A stretch of 64,000 bases of DNA. It comes from Pseudomonas resinovorans NBRC 106553. Lineage in GTDB: Bacteria; Pseudomonadota; Gammaproteobacteria; Pseudomonadales; Pseudomonadaceae. Positions 47,931 to 58,202 of the stretch are shown here, in pieces. The position numbers and the translations under genes are program-made. The stretch covers positions 1,054,001 through 1,118,000 of the forward strand of contig NC_021499.1 of NCBI RefSeq assembly GCF_000412695.1, written 5' to 3'. Below the pieces are notes generated by a model. It did no database searches. It saw only the letters and a list, made by a program, of their open reading frames with translations, and was not told the DNA's origin. The number at the start of each line of letters is the position of its first letter. Position 1 is the stretch's first letter.

Positions 47931-48203
47931 TCATTCGCCTTCGTCGAACTTGTTGTTTATCAGCTCGATCAGGGCGGTCAGGGCATCGTCGTCCTGGTCG
48001 CCATCGGTGTGCAGGTGGATGGGCGTGCCCTTGCCGGCGGCGAGCATCATCACCGCCATGATGCTCTTGCCGTCCACCAGGCTCTCGGGGGTGCGGCCCA
48101 CGCGGATCTGGCAGGGATAGCGACCCGCGACGCCGACGAACTTCGCCGCCGCCCGGGCATGCAGGCCGAGCTTGTTGATGATGGTGATCTCGCAGGCGGG
48201 CAT
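47931..48203 (-). CDS. ptsO: Nitrogen PTS phosphocarrier protein NPr
   Basis: 90-residue HPr-like protein passing phosphate from EI-Ntr to EIIA-Ntr. The active His15 lies in NKLGLHARAAAKF; the regulatory Ser segment is SLVDGKSIMAVMMLAAGKG. The start MPACEITII at 48203 fits the family; longer frames are atypical. Last gene of the rpoN cluster, 16 bp after rapZ. Confidence 0.93.
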   Translation of the reverse strand: MPACEITIINKLGLHARAAAKFVGVAGRYPCQIRVGRTPESLVDGKSIMAVMMLAAGKGTPIHLHTDGDQDDDALTALIELINNKFDEGE

Positions 48204-48219
48204 CGCGGTTCCAATCCTT

Positions 48220-49077
48220 CTAGCTGAGGTCGCGGTGGCGAACCTGGACATTCTTCAAGCTGGGTTTCAGGGCCGCGCCCAGGCGCTCGGCGATGTAGAC
48301 CGAACGGTGGTGTCCGCCGGTGCAGCCGATGGCGATGGTGACATAGGCGCGGTTGCTGGCGGCGAAGCGCGGCAGCCACTTGCTCAGGTAGCCGTGGATA
48401 TCCTGATACATCTCTTCCACGTCCGGTTGCCCGGCGAGGTACTCGGCGACGGCCGGCTCCAGTCCCGAGTGCTCGCGCAGTTCGGGCTTCCAGTACGGAT
48501 TGGGCAGGCAGCGCACGTCGAACACCAGGTCGGCGTCCACCGGCATGCCACGCTTGAATCCGAAGGATTCGATGAGGAAGGCGGTGCCGGGCTCGGGCTG
48601 GTTCAACAGGCGCAGCTTGAGGCTGTCGCGCAGCTGGTAGAGGTTGAGATGGGTGGTGTCGATCTTCAGGTCGGCGAGGTCCGCGATCGGCGCAAGCAAC
48701 AGTTCCTCGTCACGAATGGCTTCGGCAAGGGAGCGGTTGTCGTTGGTGAGCGGGTGGCGCCGACGGGTTTCGGAGAAACGCTTTAGCAGCGTGTCGTTCT
48801 CCGCGTCGAGGTAGAGCAGGTCGCACTTGATGTGGCGGGCGCGGGCCTCGGCCAGAAGCTCCGGAAAACGCAGCAGCTGGCTGGGCAGGTTGCGCGCGTC
48901 GATCGACACCGCGACCAGGGGCTGCAGCAGCTCGGTGTGCAGCAACGCTCGTTCGGCCAGCTCGGGAAGCAGGGCGGCCGGCAGGTTGTCGATGCAGTAG
49001 AAACCGTGGTCCTCGAGAACATCGAGGGCGGTGCTCTTGCCCGAGCCGGAGCGGCCGCTAACGATGATCAGGCGCAT
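48220..49077 (-). CDS. rapZ: RNase adapter protein RapZ
   Basis: 285-residue P-loop protein. Walker A is seen at the N-terminus ([17 protein letters not shown]), along with [14 protein letters not shown] and the C-terminal domain [19 protein letters not shown]. In enterobacteria it links GlmZ decay to glucosamine-6-phosphate levels; the role in Pseudomonas is less clear. It belongs to the conserved ptsN-rapZ-ptsO block. Confidence 0.93.
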   Translation of the reverse strand: MRLIIVSGRSGSGKSTALDVLEDHGFYCIDNLPAALLPELAERALLHTELLQPLVAVSIDARNLPSQLLRFPELLAEARARHIKCDLLYLDAENDTLLKRFSETRRRHPLTNDNRSLAEAIRDEELLLAPIADLADLKIDTTHLNLYQLRDSLKLRLLNQPEPGTAFLIESFGFKRGMPVDADLVFDVRCLPNPYWKPELREHSGLEPAVAEYLAGQPDVEEMYQDIHGYLSKWLPRFAASNRAYVTIAIGCTGGHHRSVYIAERLGAALKPSLKNVQVRHRDLS

Positions 49078-49086
49078 GGCAAAACC

Positions 49087-49551
49087 CTAGCGTCCGCTCT
49101 GCACGTCCACCACCACCTGGTACAGGCTGGTGCTGTCGGGCGCCTGGCGAAGGCGCTCGCGCACGTCAGTGCGGTCGAGCATGCTGGCGATCTGTCGGAG
49201 CAGCTCGAGATGTTCGTCGGTGGCGGCTTCAGGGACCAGCAGCACGAACAGCAGGTCCACGGGGGCGCCGTCGATGGCGTCGAAATCTACTGGCGCGTCA
49301 AGGCGCAGCACGGCGCTGATGGGCGCGGTGCAGCCGGTGAGGCGACAGTGGGGAATGGCGATGCCGTTGCCGAAACCGGTGGAGCCGAGTTTCTCCCGGG
49401 CTACCAGGCTTTCGAAAATGTCCTGGTTGTCGAGGTCGGGAAGGTCGCGCGCGACCAGCTTGGCGATCTGTTCCAGTACGCGTTTTTTGCTGCCACCCGG
49501 CACGTTCACCAGGGAACGGCCGGGGGTCAGGATTTGCTCAAGTCGGATCAT
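49087..49551 (-). CDS. ptsN: Nitrogen PTS EIIA protein PtsN
   Basis: 154-residue EIIA-Ntr. The phosphorylated His68 lies in FGNGIAIPHCRLTG. The start at 49551 (MIRLEQILTPGRSLV) is the family N-terminus; nine extra residues upstream are unlikely. It is the output of the PTS-Ntr chain, which adjusts potassium, carbon and nitrogen responses. Gap to hpf is 10 bp. Confidence 0.94.
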   Translation of the reverse strand: MIRLEQILTPGRSLVNVPGGSKKRVLEQIAKLVARDLPDLDNQDIFESLVAREKLGSTGFGNGIAIPHCRLTGCTAPISAVLRLDAPVDFDAIDGAPVDLLFVLLVPEAATDEHLELLRQIASMLDRTDVRERLRQAPDSTSLYQVVVDVQSGR

Positions 49552-49561
49552 AGGGAGGGGT

Positions 49562-49870
49562 TCAGCGGGCGGTGGCACCCTGCTGGCGGTTCAACTGCTT
49601 TTCCTTGTGCTTGATCAATTGGCGATCGAGCTTGTCGGTGAGCAGGTCGATGGCGGCGTACATGTCTTCATGTTCCGCGTTGGCAACGACTTCGCCGCCG
49701 GCGATGTGCAAAGTGGCTTCGATTTTCTGTTTGAGTTTCTCGACCTGCATGATCACTTGCACGTTGGTGATTCGGTCGAAATGGCGCTCCAGACGGTCGA
49801 ACTTCTCGACAACGTAGTTGCGCAGGGCGTCGGTCACATCCAGTTGATGTCCACTGATGTTGACTTGCAT
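49562..49870 (-). CDS. hpf: Short ribosome hibernation promoting factor HPF
   Basis: 102 residues, sigma-54 modulation/YfiA-type fold: MQVNISGHQLDVTDALRNYV, FDRLERHFDRITNVQVIMQV, and HIAGGEVVANAEHEDMYAAI. It binds the 30S subunit and favours 100S dimers in stationary phase. The short form lacks the C-terminal dimerisation domain. It follows rpoN by 84 bp. Confidence 0.94.
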   Translation of the reverse strand: MQVNISGHQLDVTDALRNYVVEKFDRLERHFDRITNVQVIMQVEKLKQKIEATLHIAGGEVVANAEHEDMYAAIDLLTDKLDRQLIKHKEKQLNRQQGATAR

Positions 49871-49954
49871 ACCGCTTTCTCCTTATTGCCCGTGTGTAAG
49901 AGACAGGCTAACGGGCCTGCCACCGGAACACTTTGGCGTGGGTCAATATCCGCG

Positions 49955-51451
49955 TCACATCAGTCGCTTTCGTTCGCTGGAAGGCGCTATCCCAAGGGAT
50001 TCACGATACTTGGCTACTGTGCGACGGGCCACTTGAATGCCCTGTGCCTCCAGTAAACCAGCGATCTTGCTGTCGCTCAACGGCTTTTTCGGATTTTCCG
50101 CAGCGACCAGTTTTTTGATGATGGCGCGGATCGCGGTAGACGAGCATTCGCCGCCTTCCGAGGTGCTGACGTGGCTGGAGAAGAAGTACTTCAGCTCGTA
50201 GATCCCGCGGGGTGTGTGCATGTATTTCTGGGTGGTCACGCGGGAAATCGTCGACTCGTGCATGCCCACGGCTTCGGCGATGTCGTGCAGGACCAGGGGC
50301 TTCATCGCCTCTTCGCCGTATTCCAGGAAGCCGCGCTGGTGCTCGACGATCTGGGTGGCGACCTTCATCAGGGTCTCGTTGCGGCTCTGCAGGCTCTTGA
50401 TGAACCAGCGGGCTTCCTGCAACTGGTTGCGCATGAAGGTGTTGTCGGCGCTGGAGTCGGCGCGACGGACGAAGCCGGCGTAGTGCGGATTGACCCGCAG
50501 GCGCGGCACGGCTTCCTGGTTCAGTTCCACCAGCCAGCGCTCGTTGTGCTTGCGCACGATGACGTCCGGCACCACGTACTCGGGTTCGCTGGCTTCGATC
50601 TGCGAGCCCGGGCGGGGGTTGAGGCACTGGATCAGTTCGATGATCTGGCGCAGCTCGTCTTCCTTGACCTTCATGCGGCGCATCAGCTGGCTGTAGTCGC
50701 GGCTGCCGAGCAGGTCGAGGAAGTCGGCGGCGAGGCGCTGGGCCTCCACCAGCCAGGGCGTGCCCGAGGGCAGCTGGCGCAGTTGCAGGATCAGGCACTC
50801 GCGCAGGTCGCGTGCGCCGATGCCGGCGGGCTCGAACTGCTGGATGCGGTGGAGGACGACCTCGACCTCGTCCAGCTCGATACCGAGCTCGGGGTCGAAG
50901 GCTTCGACGATCTCGGCGAGGGTTTCCTCGAGATAGCCGTCGTTGTTGATGCAGTCGATCAGGGTGACCCCAATCAGGCGATCGGTGTCGGACATCGGCG
51001 CCAGGTTGAGCTGCCAGAGCAGGTGGCTCTGCAGGCTTTCGCCGACCGAGGTGCGCGAGGTGAAGTCCCACTCGTCGTCATCGTTGCTCGGCAGGCTGCT
51101 GGCGCTGGTCTGGTAGACGTCTTCCCAGGCGGTGTCGACGGGGAGTTCGCTGGGGATGCGCTCGTGCCATTCGCCGTCTTCCAGGGCTTCGGCGTTGGTC
51201 TGGACGCTGGACTCCTGGAAGCTGGAATCCTGGTTGCCGGAATTGGACTGCTGGTCACCTTCGGCCATGGGGTCGGAGGTGTCGAAATCGTCGCCATCCT
51301 CCTGCCGCTCGAGCATGGGATTGGACTCCAGCGCTTCCTGGATTTCCTGTTGGAGGTCCAGGGTGGAGAGTTGGAGCAGGCGGATGGCCTGTTGCAGCTG
51401 AGGAGTCATCGTCAGCTGCTGGCCCATCTTCAGGACTAGCGATGGTTTCAT
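49955..51451 (-). CDS. rpoN: RNA polymerase sigma-54 factor
   Basis: 498 residues. Region I is Gln/Leu-rich ([20 protein letters not shown]), followed by an acidic region II (residues 50-110), the core-binding domain ([31 protein letters not shown]), the HTH, and the RpoN box [10 protein letters not shown] near the C-terminus. It directs transcription of nitrogen, flagellar and catabolic genes with enhancer-binding activators. It lies between lptB and hpf as in most gammaproteobacteria. Confidence 0.97.
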   Translation of the reverse strand: MKPSLVLKMGQQLTMTPQLQQAIRLLQLSTLDLQQEIQEALESNPMLERQEDGDDFDTSDPMAEGDQQSNSGNQDSSFQESSVQTNAEALEDGEWHERIPSELPVDTAWEDVYQTSASSLPSNDDDEWDFTSRTSVGESLQSHLLWQLNLAPMSDTDRLIGVTLIDCINNDGYLEETLAEIVEAFDPELGIELDEVEVVLHRIQQFEPAGIGARDLRECLILQLRQLPSGTPWLVEAQRLAADFLDLLGSRDYSQLMRRMKVKEDELRQIIELIQCLNPRPGSQIEASEPEYVVPDVIVRKHNERWLVELNQEAVPRLRVNPHYAGFVRRADSSADNTFMRNQLQEARWFIKSLQSRNETLMKVATQIVEHQRGFLEYGEEAMKPLVLHDIAEAVGMHESTISRVTTQKYMHTPRGIYELKYFFSSHVSTSEGGECSSTAIRAIIKKLVAAENPKKPLSDSKIAGLLEAQGIQVARRTVAKYRESLGIAPSSERKRLM

Positions 51452-51598
51452 GGCAGGGGGCTTAGCACCTTATTCGCCGGCGCTCTCGCGCCATCCACTA
51501 CAGGGCGCCGAAGCGCCACCAGGAAGCAAATTATATGCCTGACCTTGAAGGATTTTCCCAGCTCCTGCAACCCATCTTGTAGGTGCTTGCGCGGGAGA

Positions 51599-52324
51599 CT
51601 ACAGGCGGAACTCGTGGCCCAGGTAGACTTCCTTCACCAACTGGTTGGCCAGAATGGCTTCCGCGTCGCCTTCGGCGATCAGTTGTCCGTCACTGACAAT
51701 GTAGGCCGTCTCGCAGATATCCAGGGTCTCGCGGACGTTGTGGTCGGTGATGAGCACGCCGATCCCCTTGGCCTTGAGGTGGTGGATGATCTGCTTGATG
51801 TCGCCTACGGAAATCGGGTCCACGCCGGCGAAGGGTTCGTCCAGCAGGATGAATTTGGGCGCGGTGGCCAGGGCTCGGGCGATCTCCACACGACGGCGTT
51901 CGCCGCCGGACAGGCTCATGCCGAGGCTGTCGCGGATATGGCTGATGTGGAATTCCTGCAGCAGGCTTTCCAGCTCCTTGCGGCGGGCGGCGCGGTCGAG
52001 TTCCTTGCGGGTCTCGAGGATCGCCATGATGTTGTCCGCCACGCTCAGCTTGCGGAAGATCGAGGCTTCCTGCGGCAGGTAGCCGATGCCCGCGCGGGCG
52101 CGGCCGTGCATGGGCTGGTGGGTGACGTCCTGCTGATCGATCAGGACGCGGCCCTGATCGGCCTTCACCAGGCCGACGATCATGTAGAAGCAGGTCGTCT
52201 TGCCCGCGCCGTTGGGGCCGAGGAGGCCGACGATCTGGCCGCTGTCGATGGACAGGCTGACGTCGCGGACCACCTGGCGGCTCTTGTAGCTCTTTGCCAG
52301 ATGCTGGGCTTTGAGAGTCGCCAT
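51599..52324 (-). CDS. lptB: LPS export ATPase LptB
   Basis: 241-residue ABC ATPase powering LPS extraction with LptFG. Walker A is [16 protein letters not shown], the signature is [16 protein letters not shown], and Walker B is [17 protein letters not shown]. The start overlaps the lptA stop by one base. It is followed by a 147-bp gap before rpoN. Confidence 0.96.
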   Translation of the reverse strand: MATLKAQHLAKSYKSRQVVRDVSLSIDSGQIVGLLGPNGAGKTTCFYMIVGLVKADQGRVLIDQQDVTHQPMHGRARAGIGYLPQEASIFRKLSVADNIMAILETRKELDRAARRKELESLLQEFHISHIRDSLGMSLSGGERRRVEIARALATAPKFILLDEPFAGVDPISVGDIKQIIHHLKAKGIGVLITDHNVRETLDICETAYIVSDGQLIAEGDAEAILANQLVKEVYLGHEFRL

Positions 52325-52860
52325 TACTGTGCTTTCTGCTCTTTCTTCTTCGGCTGTATGACCATGTCGATGCGCGGGCGCGGAGTGGTCACGCTGCCAC
52401 CGGTGGCGCGGCCCGCGTTGACGATCTGGCGCTGGGTGTCATAGACGATCTTCTCGCCTTCGAAGGTGTTGCCTTCCTGGACCACCTTGGCCTGGTCGAG
52501 CAGGATGATGCGCTCGTTGGCAGCGAAGTACTGGATGGTCAGGCCGTAGGCCTTGACGATTTCCTTGTCCGCGGCCGGCTTCTGCTCGTAGTACGCGGGC
52601 TTGCCCACCGAGGTGAAGACTTCGACGTCGCCGGCCTCGTTCTGGGTGATCGTGACGGTGTCGCCAGTGATCTTCATGGTGCCCTGAGTGATGATCACGT
52701 TGCCGCGGTAGACCGCGACGCCTTGTTTGTCATCGAGCTCGGCGCTGTCGGCCTGGACGCGAATCGGTTGGTCGCGGTCCGTGGGCAATGCCCAGGCGGC
52801 GGCACTTCCGAGTGCGGTGCCCAGGCTGAGCAACAGGGGGAGGGTTTTAACGAACCTCAT
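52324..52860 (-). CDS. lptA: LPS transport periplasmic protein LptA
   Basis: 178-residue exported protein forming the periplasmic bridge for LPS. The signal peptide is [20 protein letters not shown] with cleavage after AWA. The OstA-like domain shows [20 protein letters not shown] and [20 protein letters not shown] Lys/Glu-rich C-terminus ends it. It overlaps lptC by 14 bp and lptB by one. Confidence 0.94.
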   Translation of the reverse strand: MRFVKTLPLLLSLGTALGSAAAWALPTDRDQPIRVQADSAELDDKQGVAVYRGNVIITQGTMKITGDTVTITQNEAGDVEVFTSVGKPAYYEQKPAADKEIVKAYGLTIQYFAANERIILLDQAKVVQEGNTFEGEKIVYDTQRQIVNAGRATGGSVTTPRPRIDMVIQPKKKEQKAQ

Positions 52861-53416
52861 GCTGGCCTCTTACGTTGGACTGCAGGAGCATCCTGCCGTC
52901 ATTCAAGTACGCTTTCATTCCTTGTGCCGTGGTCACCCCATTGGCCGCGTCGATTCTAACGGCTTGCTGGGTCTGCGCATATTCCTGGTCGGGGAATACG
53001 GTCAGGCGGCTCGTGGTGAGTATGGTCGGTCGGCCCTTGGCATCGGTGCGGGCCACCCGGACATTATCGATCAATTCCACTTCCTTGCCTTCCGGACCGA
53101 CTTCGCCGTGTTCACTCTGGACATGCCAGGGGTAGGCGGTGCCGCGATGCAGCAGCAGGTCGGGTTTGGTCAGCAATGTGACATCAGTGGCCTTGATATG
53201 TTCGAGGCGGGTGGCGGTGAGCTCGTAGTGGAGCTTGCCGTCTTCCTGGAACTGGGTGCTCTTGCCATCCATCACGTAGAAGTCGATGGCGTTGTCGTCG
53301 CCGGCATTCGCCCCCTGGTCCATGAAGCTCTCGGGGCGGATGTTCCAGTAGCCGAGGGCGATCAGCAGCGCCGCAATGGGAATCAGGATGAGCGCCAGTC
53401 GAATGTTCTTGGGCAT
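52847..53416 (-). CDS. lptC: LPS export protein LptC
   Basis: 189-residue bitopic protein: one N-terminal helix (ALILIPIAALLIALGYWNI) followed by a periplasmic beta-jellyroll (FYVMDGKSTQFQEDGKLHYE, then AYPWHVQSEHGEVGPEGKEV and PDQEYAQTQQAVRIDAANGV). It passes LPS from LptFG to LptA. It lies 8 bp after kdsC. Confidence 0.93.
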   Translation of the reverse strand: MPKNIRLALILIPIAALLIALGYWNIRPESFMDQGANAGDDNAIDFYVMDGKSTQFQEDGKLHYELTATRLEHIKATDVTLLTKPDLLLHRGTAYPWHVQSEHGEVGPEGKEVELIDNVRVARTDAKGRPTILTTSRLTVFPDQEYAQTQQAVRIDAANGVTTAQGMKAYLNDGRMLLQSNVRGQHEVR

Positions 53417-53424
53417 GACGGACC

Positions 53425-53949
53425 TCAGAGGTAGGCGGCCTGCGCCGCCTCCAGGTTGCCCTGGGCGCGCAGGATCAGCTCGCAGAACTCGCGGGCCGCA
53501 CCTTCGCCGCCACGGGCCTGGGTGACGCCATGGGCGTGTTGGCGCACGAAGGCGTCGGCGTTGGCGACCGCCATGCCCAGGCCGACACGGCGAATCACCG
53601 GCAGGTCGGGCAGGTCGTCGCCCAGATAGGCGACCTGGTCATGGCCGAGGCCGAGTTCGGCGAGCAGGCCGTCGAGCACTACCAGCTTGTCCTCGCGACC
53701 CTGGAACAGGTGCGGGATGCCGAGGTTCTGGGCGCGGCGCTCGACCACTGCGGATTTGCGGCCGCTGATGATGGCGGTGGTCACCCCGGACTGCATCAGC
53801 ATCTTGATGCCCTGGCCGTCGAGGGTGTTGAAGGTCTTGAATTCGCCGCCGTCGGGGAGGAAGTAGAGGCGGCCGTCGGTCAGCACGCCGTCCACGTCGA
53901 ACACGGCCAGGCGGACCGCCTTGGCGCGGGTCAGGAGTTCATTGCTCAT
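53425..53949 (-). CDS. kdsC: 3-deoxy-D-manno-octulosonate 8-phosphate phosphatase KdsC
   Basis: 174-residue HAD phosphatase producing Kdo for LPS. Nucleophile motif VFDVDGVLTDGRLYF, motif II AIISGRKSAVVERRA, and motif III/IV VAYLGDDLPDLPVIRRVGL are present. It overlaps kdsD by one base. Confidence 0.95.
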   Translation of the reverse strand: MSNELLTRAKAVRLAVFDVDGVLTDGRLYFLPDGGEFKTFNTLDGQGIKMLMQSGVTTAIISGRKSAVVERRAQNLGIPHLFQGREDKLVVLDGLLAELGLGHDQVAYLGDDLPDLPVIRRVGLGMAVANADAFVRQHAHGVTQARGGEGAAREFCELILRAQGNLEAAQAAYL

Positions 53950-54923
53950 CAGATCACTCCGGCGCGGGTCAGGTCGTGGATGTGCAGCGCGCCGATGGGG
54001 TGGTCGGCCTGGTCGACCACCACCAGCACGTTGATCTTGTGGTCGTCCATGATTTTCAGGGCTTCGGCGGCGAGCATGTCCGGGCGCACGGTCTTGCCGT
54101 GGACGGTCATGACCTCGTCGATGCTGGCGTGGCGGACATCGATGCCCTTGTCCAGGGTGCGGCGCAGGTCGCCGTCGGTGAAGATGCCGGCGAGGGTGCC
54201 GTCGCTCTCCATGACCACGGTCATGCCCAGGCCCTTGCGGGTCATTTCCAGCAGCGCGTCGCGCAGCGAGGTGCCGCGGGCGACCTTGGGCAGCGTATCG
54301 CCGGCGTGCATGATGTTTTCCACCTTGAGCAGCAGGCGCCGGCCCAATGCGCCGCCCGGGTGGGAGAACGCGAAGTCTTCGGCGGTGAAGCCACGGGCCT
54401 CCAGCAGGGCGATGGCCAGGGCGTCGCCGAGCACCAGGGAGGCGGTGGTGGAGGAGGTGGGGGCCAGGTTCAGCGGGCAGGCCTCGTGCTCCACCCGGGC
54501 GTCCAGGTTGGCTTCGGCGGCCTTGGCCAGCGCGGATTCCGGGTTGCCGGTCATGCTGATCAGGGTGATGCCCAGGCGCTTGATCAGCGGCAGCAGGGTG
54601 ACGATCTCGGCGGTCGAGCCGGAGTTGGACAGGGCCAGCACCACATCGTCCTGGGTGATCATGCCCATGTCGCCGTGGCTGGCTTCCGCCGGATGCACGA
54701 AGAAGGCCGGGGTGCCGGTGCTGGCCAGGGTCGCGGCGACCTTCTTGCCGATGTGCCCGGACTTGCCCATGCCGACCACGACCACACGGCCCTTGCAGGC
54801 CAGGATGAGCTCGCAGGCGCGAACGAAGTCGGCGTCGATGCGCGGCAAAAGTGCGTCGATCGCCTCGCGTTCGAGTTGGATGGTGCGTTGTCCGGACTTG
54901 ATGAGATCGCTGGATTGGCTCAT
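53949..54923 (-). CDS. kdsD: D-arabinose 5-phosphate isomerase KdsD
   Basis: 324-residue isomerase making arabinose 5-phosphate for Kdo synthesis. A SIS domain (about 35-185, VVVGMGKSGHIGKKVAATLA, ALSNSGSTAEIV) is followed by two CBS domains (LLEMTRKGLGMTVVME, DDHKINVLVVVDQ). First gene of the leftward kds-lpt-rpoN-pts cluster; its promoter region is shared with the divergent mla operon. Confidence 0.95.
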   Translation of the reverse strand: MSQSSDLIKSGQRTIQLEREAIDALLPRIDADFVRACELILACKGRVVVVGMGKSGHIGKKVAATLASTGTPAFFVHPAEASHGDMGMITQDDVVLALSNSGSTAEIVTLLPLIKRLGITLISMTGNPESALAKAAEANLDARVEHEACPLNLAPTSSTTASLVLGDALAIALLEARGFTAEDFAFSHPGGALGRRLLLKVENIMHAGDTLPKVARGTSLRDALLEMTRKGLGMTVVMESDGTLAGIFTDGDLRRTLDKGIDVRHASIDEVMTVHGKTVRPDMLAAEALKIMDDHKINVLVVVDQADHPIGALHIHDLTRAGVI

Positions 54924-54958
54924 GGAAGGCGTGCAGTTGCCGAGGGGAAAAGGCGCCG

Positions 54959-54964
54959 ATTATA
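54959..54964 (-). promoter_or_regulatory. Candidate -10 box of the kdsD operon
   Basis: The minus strand reads a perfect TATAAT, 36 bases before the kdsD ATG. No good -35 is seen at 16-18 bp spacing (GTGAGC at 54982-54987 is the closest), so an activator or an extended element may help. Confidence 0.5.
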
Positions 54965-55038
54965 GCGGTAAAGGTGATTTAGCTCACGCGCCAATGCCGT
55001 GGCAGCTGTCGCAAAGCTGAACGGACGCTGGCGCGGCC

Positions 55039-55068
55039 TTGGGGCGCGCTAGGGCGCAATGCTATAGT
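55039..55068 (+). promoter_or_regulatory. Candidate promoter of the mla operon
   Basis: TTGGGG (55039-55044) and TATAGT (55063-55068) are 18 bp apart and lie 88 bases before the mlaF start. The -10 matches the consensus in five of six positions. Confidence 0.5.
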
Positions 55069-55155
55069 CCGCGCCTTGTTCGGCCCGTCCTGGGCGGGGT
55101 GTCCTTGCGTTGGGATGCGTCGTCTTTCAGGGAGGCTGTATCGCAAGGAGTCCAG

Positions 55156-55965
55156 ATGAGCGCCGAAAACGCCTATGCCGTGGAGTTGAAGGGGGTCACC
55201 TTCAAACGCGGTACGCGCAGCATTTTCCAAGATGTCGATATCCGCATCCCGCGCGGTAAGGTCACCGGCATCATGGGGCCTTCCGGCTGCGGCAAGACCA
55301 CGTTGCTGCGCCTGATCGCCGCCCAGCTCAAGCCCGCCAGTGGCGAGGTCTGGGTCAACGGCCAGAACCTGCCCAAGCTCTCTCGCGCCGACCTGTTCGA
55401 CATGCGCAAGCAGTTCGGCGTGCTGTTCCAGAGCGGTGCCCTGTTCACCGATCTCGATGTCTTCGAGAACGTCGCGTTCCCGCTGCGGGTACACACCAAG
55501 CTCCCCGAGGAAATGATTCGTGACATTGTGCTGATGAAGCTCCAGGCCGTTGGCCTGCGCGGCGCCATCGAGCTGATGCCCGATGAGCTCTCCGGGGGCA
55601 TGAAGCGGCGCGTGGCGCTGGCCCGGGCCATCGCCCTGGACCCGCAGATACTGATGTACGACGAACCGTTCGTCGGCCAGGACCCCATCGCCATGGGCGT
55701 GCTGGTGCGGTTGATCCGCCTGCTCAACGATGCCCTCGGGATCACCAGCATCGTGGTCTCCCACGACCTGGCGGAAACCGCCAGCATCGCCGACTACCTC
55801 TATGTGGTGGGCGATTCTCAGGTACTGGGGCAGGGCACGCCGGACGAGCTGATGAATTCCGATAACCCGCGTATCCGCCAATTCATGCAAGGCATTCCGG
55901 ACGGCCCGGTACCCTTCCATTTCCCGGCTCCGGATTACCGCAAAGACCTGCTGGGGGGGCGCTGA
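55156..55965 (+). CDS. mlaF: Phospholipid ABC transporter ATP-binding protein MlaF
   Basis: 269-residue ATPase of the Mla system, which retrieves misplaced phospholipids from the outer membrane. Walker [16 protein letters not shown], signature [16 protein letters not shown], Walker [15 protein letters not shown], and H-loop VVSHDLAET are present. The start at 55156 has AAGGAG at eight bases; a longer in-frame upstream region is non-coding. It overlaps mlaE by one base. Confidence 0.95.
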   Translation: MSAENAYAVELKGVTFKRGTRSIFQDVDIRIPRGKVTGIMGPSGCGKTTLLRLIAAQLKPASGEVWVNGQNLPKLSRADLFDMRKQFGVLFQSGALFTDLDVFENVAFPLRVHTKLPEEMIRDIVLMKLQAVGLRGAIELMPDELSGGMKRRVALARAIALDPQILMYDEPFVGQDPIAMGVLVRLIRLLNDALGITSIVVSHDLAETASIADYLYVVGDSQVLGQGTPDELMNSDNPRIRQFMQGIPDGPVPFHFPAPDYRKDLLGGR

Positions 55966-56762
55966 TGCGCAAGACATCCGTGCTCGAGCGCATTCGGCTG
56001 CTCGGGCGTTCCGGTCTGGACGTGCTGGAAGCCCTGGGGCGCTCCACCCTGTTCCTGATCCATGCCCTGTTCGGTCGCACCGGCACCCGCAACGGCTTCC
56101 AGCTGCTGGTCAAGCAGCTCTACGCGGTGGGCGTGCTGTCGCTGCCGATCATCGTCGTCTCCGGCGTCTTCATCGGCATGGTGCTGGCCCTGCAGGGCTA
56201 CAACATCCTGGTGGACTACGGTTCCGAACAGGCGGTGGGGCAGATGGTCGCGCTGACCCTGCTGCGTGAGTTGGGCCCGGTGGTGACCGGCTTGCTCTTC
56301 GCCGGCCGCGCCGGTTCCGCGCTGACCGCCGAGATCGGCAACATGAAGTCCACCGAGCAGCTGTCGAGCCTGGAAATGATCGGCGTCGACCCGCTCAAGT
56401 ACATCGTCGCCCCGCGCCTCTGGGCGGGTTTCATCTCGATGCCGCTGCTGGCCATTATCTTCAGTGTGGTGGGGATCTGGGGCGGCGCGATGGTGGCGGT
56501 GGACTGGCTGGGAGTCTATGAAGGCTCTTTCTGGTCCAACATGCAGAACAGTGTGCAATTCACCGAAGACGTGCTGAACGGCGTGATCAAAAGCGTCGTG
56601 TTCGCCTTCGTGGTGACCTGGATCGCCGTGTTCCAGGGCTATGACTGCGAGCCGACCTCGGAAGGGATCAGCCGCGCAACGACTAAAACCGTGGTCTACG
56701 CCTCGCTGGCCGTGCTGGGGCTGGACTTCATCCTGACCGCTTTGATGTTTGGAGATTTCTGA
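55965..56762 (+). CDS. mlaE: Phospholipid ABC transporter permease MlaE
   Basis: 265-residue inner-membrane permease. Helices include [20 protein letters not shown] and [19 protein letters not shown]. The MlaE core [20 protein letters not shown] and the docking region [18 protein letters not shown] are conserved. It pairs with MlaF; one-base overlaps on both sides show tight coupling. Confidence 0.95.
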   Translation: MRKTSVLERIRLLGRSGLDVLEALGRSTLFLIHALFGRTGTRNGFQLLVKQLYAVGVLSLPIIVVSGVFIGMVLALQGYNILVDYGSEQAVGQMVALTLLRELGPVVTGLLFAGRAGSALTAEIGNMKSTEQLSSLEMIGVDPLKYIVAPRLWAGFISMPLLAIIFSVVGIWGGAMVAVDWLGVYEGSFWSNMQNSVQFTEDVLNGVIKSVVFAFVVTWIAVFQGYDCEPTSEGISRATTKTVVYASLAVLGLDFILTALMFGDF

Positions 56763-57229
56763 TGCAAATCCGCACCTTGGAAATTGGTGTCGGCCTGTTC
56801 CTCCTGGCCGGTCTGTTGGCCTTGCTGCTTCTGGCCCTGCGGGTCAGCGGCCTGTCGTACGGCGCCAATGGTGATTCCTACAAGCTCTACGCACATTTCG
56901 ACAATATTGCCGGTCTGACTGTCAGAGCGAAGGTAACCATGGCCGGTGTGACCATCGGCAAGGTCACGGCCATTGACCTGGATCGCGACAGCTACACCGG
57001 TCGTGTGACGATGGAAGTCGAGCAGCGCGTGGACAACTTGCCCACGGACTCGACCGCTTCCATCCTTACCGCCGGTCTGCTGGGCGAGAAGTACATCGGC
57101 ATCAGCGTTGGTGGCGACGAGGAACTGCTCAAGGATGGCGGCACCATCCGTGACACCCAGTCCGCACTGGTGCTGGAAGACCTGATCGGCAAGTTCCTGC
57201 TGAACACGGTCAACAAAGAGAGCAAATGA
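56762..57229 (+). CDS. mlaD: Phospholipid transport MCE protein MlaD
   Basis: 155-residue protein: an N-terminal helix (IGVGLFLLAGLLALLLLAL) anchors one MCE domain (LYAHFDNIAGLTVRAKVTMA, GKVTAIDLDRDSYTGRVTM, SILTAGLLGEKYIGISVGG). MlaD forms a hexameric ring on MlaE in the periplasm. Overlaps mlaE by one base. Confidence 0.95.
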   Translation: MQIRTLEIGVGLFLLAGLLALLLLALRVSGLSYGANGDSYKLYAHFDNIAGLTVRAKVTMAGVTIGKVTAIDLDRDSYTGRVTMEVEQRVDNLPTDSTASILTAGLLGEKYIGISVGGDEELLKDGGTIRDTQSALVLEDLIGKFLLNTVNKESK

Positions 57230-57240
57230 GGATTCGACAC

Positions 57241-57885
57241 ATGATCAAAGCCCTGCGAAACGGCCTGCTGGTGCTACTGGCGGCCATGCCCCTGCTGGCC
57301 ACGGCCGCACCGAGCGCGCGCGATGTGGTGCAGCAGACCACCGACCAGCTGCTGGCCGACCTCAAGGCCAACAAGGCGCAGTATCGCAGCGACCCGAATG
57401 CCTTCTACGAAGCCCTGAACGGCATTCTCGGCCCGGTGGTGGATGCCGACGGCATTTCCCGCAGCATCATGACGGTGAAGTACTCGCGCAACGCGACTCC
57501 CGAGCAGATGACCCGCTTCCAGGAGAACTTCAAGCGCAGCCTGATCCAGTTCTACGGCAACGCCCTGCTGGAGTACGACAATCAGGACATCCGCGTGCTG
57601 CCGGTCAAGAATGCAGACCCCGAGCGCACCAGCGTGGGCATGGAGGTCCGGGACAGCAAGGGCACCGTCTACCCGGTGTCCTACACCATGGTCAACGTCA
57701 ACGGCCAGTGGATGCTGCGTAACGTGATCATCAACGGCATCAACATCGGCAAGCTGTTCCGCGACCAGTTCGCCGACGCCATGCAGCGCAACGGCAACGA
57801 CCTCGACAAGACTATCGACGGCTGGGCCGAAGTGGTGGCCAAGGCCAAGCAGTCCGACGAAGCCAAGCAGGCGGGCGGACAATGA
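57241..57885 (+). CDS. mlaC: Periplasmic phospholipid-binding protein MlaC
   Basis: Soluble lipid shuttle between MlaA and MlaFEDB, 214 residues from the ATG at 57241, which follows AGGA at good spacing and starts a clean signal peptide (MIKALRNGLLVLLAAMPLLA, cleavage after TAA). An alternative ATG at 57226 overlaps the mlaD stop (ATGA) and adds MRIRH. The Ttg2D domain shows VVQQTTDQLLADLKANKAQY, SRSIMTVKYSRNATPEQM, and YTMVNVNGQWMLRNVIING. Confidence 0.93.
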   Translation: MIKALRNGLLVLLAAMPLLATAAPSARDVVQQTTDQLLADLKANKAQYRSDPNAFYEALNGILGPVVDADGISRSIMTVKYSRNATPEQMTRFQENFKRSLIQFYGNALLEYDNQDIRVLPVKNADPERTSVGMEVRDSKGTVYPVSYTMVNVNGQWMLRNVIINGINIGKLFRDQFADAMQRNGNDLDKTIDGWAEVVAKAKQSDEAKQAGGQ

Positions 57886-58190
57886 GCGAAGCCCGGATCG
57901 AACAGGCCGCGTCGGGCGAGCTGCGCCTGATCGGCGTGCTCGACTACAGCACCGGGCCGCAACTGCGCGAGGCGGGCCGGCAACTGATCCAGGCCGCCAG
58001 CGGCACCGCGCTGGTGCTCGACTGCTCCGCCGTGGAGAAGACCAGCAGCGTCGGGCTCGCCCTGCTGCTGGCGTTCATGCGCGATGCCGCCGCTGCGGGC
58101 AGGACGGTGACGGTGCGTGGCATGCCCGAGGACATGCGGCAGATCGCCGAGGTCTCCGAGATGACCGGGCTGCTTCCCCTGGAAGCCTGA
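57882..58190 (+). CDS. mlaB: STAS domain protein MlaB
   Basis: 102-residue cytosolic STAS protein that binds and activates MlaF. The STAS signature is LVLDCSAVEKTSSVGLALLL, with the conserved Ser/Thr patch. It overlaps mlaC by four bases (ATGA) and closes the operon ahead of a terminator. Confidence 0.93.
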   Translation: MSEARIEQAASGELRLIGVLDYSTGPQLREAGRQLIQAASGTALVLDCSAVEKTSSVGLALLLAFMRDAAAAGRTVTVRGMPEDMRQIAEVSEMTGLLPLEA

Positions 58191-58202
58191 GCCGGTCCAA
58201 CG